A DNA stretch of 8,193 nucleotides from Eubacteriales Family XIII. Incertae Sedis bacterium (GTDB lineage Bacteria; Bacillota; Clostridia; Peptostreptococcales; Anaerovoracaceae), in the NCBI GenBank assembly GCA_031255695.1, contig JAIRSA010000215.1, forward strand, positions 1 through 8,193, given 5' to 3'. The translations under genes were made by a program, and so were the position numbers. How positions within the stretch are numbered: the first letter of the stretch is position 1; every line of letters starts with the position of its first letter. Under the pieces are notes generated by a model. That model saw nothing but the letters and a program-made list of their open reading frames with translations, was not told where the DNA came from and did no database searches. Positions 5,955 to 8,193 of this stretch are shown here, piece after piece.

Positions 5955-8102
5955 TTACATCTCGAAGTAATCAGACAGGATCTGCTCTATGAGCCCCGCG
6001 ATCTCGCTTGCCGCAGCGCTCTCCCCCTCCAGGATCTCCCTGTAGCGCAGCGCCTCTTCCCCTATCAAAAACTCTATCTCCTGTAGTTCCTCGCTGAAAT
6101 CGCTGTCCCCTTCGGCGTTTTTCCGCGCCAGCCCTGCCGCCACGCCATTGGCATCGCACGGCGGATCGGGCATATGCCCCTCCGCCCATGTCCCTGTATT
6201 GTCAATGCCCAAAACGTATCCCATCGCCTCATCGCCGTAACGCGGCGCATAGCGCGCAAACCCGACGCCGTCCAGCGCCTTCAGCGCCCCTTCGCCATCC
6301 CCCATTTCCAGCAGCACTTCCGCCTCGCGCAGCGCCCTCACGTTGGACTGGGCGGCATAATGCGGGTACGCGATCCCGCCCTCCCAGGTAAGCCTGCTGA
6401 AATTGTCCCGCAGACTCTTGCCGACGCGGAACAGCGCCCGGTTCAGGCCATAGGCCATCTCCTCCACTCCGGGCCGCATCGCTTCCGGGGCTGTCAGGTA
6501 ATAGGCATTCAGCTTCTCAATCTCGCCGGCAAGCACGGCGGCCTTCTCTTCAGCGGCGGCCAGTGCGCCCACAAGCGCCGAGTTGGTGGAGGCCCCCCCG
6601 CTGTATGAAGCGATGATATCCCTGAAATTCGGCCCAAAGTCCACTGGCCGCACCAATTCCCTGTCCAGATCCATTATCAGCTTGCCGAAGATCATGTGGG
6701 CAAAGCTATACGCGCCCTCGTCGAAACCGCCATAGCCGGCCGCATCCACGCTGCTGTGGTACAGGCCGCCCAGATACGCATCCGAGCTGTCTGCGCCCGC
6801 CGCCACATATGGGACGCCCGTAAGGGCCCAGACCGCTTCCTCCGCCGTCACCGCCGCAGGGGAGCTTTCATCCGGCCAGGTAAAATCGTAATAGCTCTTG
6901 TCTATAAGCTGTCCGGCGCTGCGCCTGGCGAACCCCAGGATCCCGCCCGCCGCCTTCATGCTGAAATCCGTCTTGTTCGAAAGCGGCTTCAGCCCATCAA
7001 TATTCAGTACCGCGAACGCGGACCCCGGCCAATCCGGGCGCCCCTGCGAGATCTGCTTCCATATACCCGCGCCCCAGCTGAAATACCCTGCGGCCGCGCC
7101 CCATTCCCCCGCCCCACAGGCGACAAACCTCACCGTCTTCTGGGGGGCCACCCCGCTGTCGGCCATCGCCTTGGCAATGCCGATGACGGTGGAGACGCCC
7201 ACCGCGTTTTCGAAGATCGAATGATAGAAACCGTCGTAATTGGCGGTGACATAGATCGCCTCCTCACTCCTGCCCGGTATCTCCCCCCAAACGATCTCCG
7301 TGCCCGCCTCTGGGGCCAGCACTGAATCCGCGTCGATGATCACCGGGATCTCCCCGTCCTCCGCTTTGCGCATTTCGACCCGCAGCGCGGCCGCGTCGGC
7401 GGCGCTCACCGCAAACACAGGGATCCCCGGCTGGCCCCACAGCCCGCGCGTCATCAGCGCCTCATCGCCGCCGCCCGCCGCCTGCGCCATGACCAGCACG
7501 GCCGCCGCGCCCTTCGCCTTGGCCTGCCAGACCTGGAAATCCACACGGTCGCCGCTTTCGGCGTCTGCGTCCACAAGGGCCAGCTTGCCTTCCACATCCC
7601 GCCCCTCGTAGCTTCCCGAATCCCCTGCGCCCAGATCCACGAGCATCATCGGGGCGCCTTCAGCCACCATGTGCGTAGGGTATCCGCCCAGCACGATCTC
7701 GGCGCGGGTGCCTCTGAAGCTCTCGTACGCCAGCGTGGCGCCGCCAAATGTCCAGCCGTCCGCCATGACGGCGTCCCTGACGATATTTTTCAGCCCCGCC
7801 TGGATCATGTAGCGCTCGACGATATCCGCCGCCCTCTTTTCGGCAGGCGACCCCGCCGTACGGAAACCCGTGCGCGGATCGTCGCCGAGGCGCGACAGTT
7901 CCTCCATTATGCTTCTGGAAAATTCTATGTCCACGGCCGCTTCGAAGGCGCTGTAGTCAGCGGAAAACCCTGAAACCACGATCTCTTCGCCGAGATCGGC
8001 TGTACCCTTGCCCCCACTGCATCCTGCCAGTATGAGGCATATGGAGATCCCCGCCAACGCCATGGCCAGCCGGGCCACGCCCACAATAGTTTTCCCTCGC
8101 AT
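5955..8102 (-). CDS. PA-domain M28-like peptidase lipoprotein with altered active site
   Basis: This 715-residue protein is predicted to be lipid-anchored outside the cytoplasmic membrane: a hydrophobic segment ends in the lipobox LAGC with Cys28. FRTAGSPAEKRAADIVERYM (80-99) is the usual start of M28 exopeptidases. A protease-associated domain covers about 147-245, and the M28 core about 275-475. Family members bind two zinc ions through His, Asp, Glu, Asp and His, with another Glu as general base. Here ANYD puts Asn288 for the first His, FENAVG puts Glu298 for the bridging Asp, and GAGEWG puts Gly332 for the catalytic Glu. Glu333, Asp369 (NIDG) and His449 (YHSSVD) are kept. Peptidase activity is therefore doubtful; a peptide- or glycan-binding role is possible. 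The remainder (about 485-715) is mostly helical and unrecognised. ATG at 8102 is preceded by GGAGGAAA. The gene is convergent with the reductase-like gene and has its own promoter. Family assignment is firm; loss of function is inferred from alignment by eye. Confidence 0.88.
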   Translation of the reverse strand: MRGKTIVGVARLAMALAGISICLILAGCSGGKGTADLGEEIVVSGFSADYSAFEAAVDIEFSRSIMEELSRLGDDPRTGFRTAGSPAEKRAADIVERYMIQAGLKNIVRDAVMADGWTFGGATLAYESFRGTRAEIVLGGYPTHMVAEGAPMMLVDLGAGDSGSYEGRDVEGKLALVDADAESGDRVDFQVWQAKAKGAAAVLVMAQAAGGGDEALMTRGLWGQPGIPVFAVSAADAAALRVEMRKAEDGEIPVIIDADSVLAPEAGTEIVWGEIPGRSEEAIYVTANYDGFYHSIFENAVGVSTVIGIAKAMADSGVAPQKTVRFVACGAGEWGAAAGYFSWGAGIWKQISQGRPDWPGSAFAVLNIDGLKPLSNKTDFSMKAAGGILGFARRSAGQLIDKSYYDFTWPDESSPAAVTAEEAVWALTGVPYVAAGADSSDAYLGGLYHSSVDAAGYGGFDEGAYSFAHMIFGKLIMDLDRELVRPVDFGPNFRDIIASYSGGASTNSALVGALAAAEEKAAVLAGEIEKLNAYYLTAPEAMRPGVEEMAYGLNRALFRVGKSLRDNFSRLTWEGGIAYPHYAAQSNVRALREAEVLLEMGDGEGALKALDGVGFARYAPRYGDEAMGYVLGIDNTGTWAEGHMPDPPCDANGVAAGLARKNAEGDSDFSEELQEIEFLIGEEALRYREILEGESAAASEIAGLIEQILSDYFEM

Positions 8103-8144
8103 CCTTTTCCTCCGTCAACACTGCCCGCTTCCTTCCATTGTTCC

Positions 8145-8173
8145 ATAATACAGGAAAACCGCCACATATTCAA
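8145..8173 (-). promoter_or_regulatory. Sigma-A promoter for the M28-like lipoprotein gene
   Basis: On the minus strand TTGAAT (8173-8168) is followed after 17 bases by TATTAT (8150-8145), five of six matches to the -10 consensus. Transcription would begin about 35-40 bases before the start codon, with GGAGG at 8113-8109 as ribosome binding site. The -35 and spacing equal those of the other two promoters in the window. Confidence 0.65.
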
Positions 8174-8193
8174 CGGGTATTTTTGCGGGGCCC

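Noticed and set aside
5491..5955. A 154-residue minus-strand frame rich in Arg, Pro and Ser
   Set aside because: Its N-terminal half is only the translation of the tandem repeat, and the rest is antisense to the reductase-like gene.
7925..8173. An 82-residue minus-strand frame starting ahead of the lipoprotein gene
   Set aside because: It overlaps the lipoprotein start in another frame, begins at its -35 element, and lacks a ribosome binding site. The lipobox frame is clearly the real one.

Overview
The window looks like a chromosomal piece of a GC-rich, Gram-positive-type anaerobe, most plausibly a clostridial member of the Bacillota. The evidence is strong purine-rich Shine-Dalgarno sites, sigma-A-type promoters lying in AT-rich islands, a lipoprotein lacking outer-membrane partners, and a secreted glycosidase carrying Ig-like, chitobiase-C-like, InlB/Flg_new-type and Big_2-type modules. 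This assignment rests on gene content and style only; there is no phylogenetic marker here.

Layout: 1-400 is a gene-free upstream region with a good promoter (37-65), a GC-rich block of successive stem-loops (about 85-272), and an A-rich stretch leading into a strong ribosome binding site. 401-4756 (+) encodes a very large secreted modular GH3 glycoside hydrolase whose catalytic residues look intact. 4757-5002 holds a 14-bp GAAA-capped hairpin, a second small hairpin and a strong promoter. 5003-5797 (+) encodes an aldo/keto-reductase-fold protein that has lost three of the four catalytic tetrad residues and the C-terminal 4Fe-4S domain usual in its closest family. 5781-5934 is a four-copy imperfect tandem repeat that begins inside the last codons of that gene. 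5955-8102 (-) encodes a lipoprotein with a PA domain and an M28-like peptidase domain in which several expected metal-binding or catalytic residues are replaced. Its promoter lies at 8145-8173.

How the genes may relate: the GH3 enzyme would act outside the cell on beta-linked sugars. The M28-like lipoprotein would sit on the outer face of the membrane, and the reductase-like protein is predicted to be cytoplasmic. All three genes have their own promoter, each with the same TTGAAT -35 hexamer and a 17-bp spacer, so they are separate transcription units and not one operon. The last two are convergent and share the repeat-filled intergenic space.

The main points of interest are the two neighbouring enzyme-fold proteins with degraded active sites (candidate pseudoenzymes), the repeat array that starts exactly where the reductase lost its ferredoxin domain, and the structured leader ahead of the GH3 gene. 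No mobile element, tRNA, rRNA or CRISPR array was seen.
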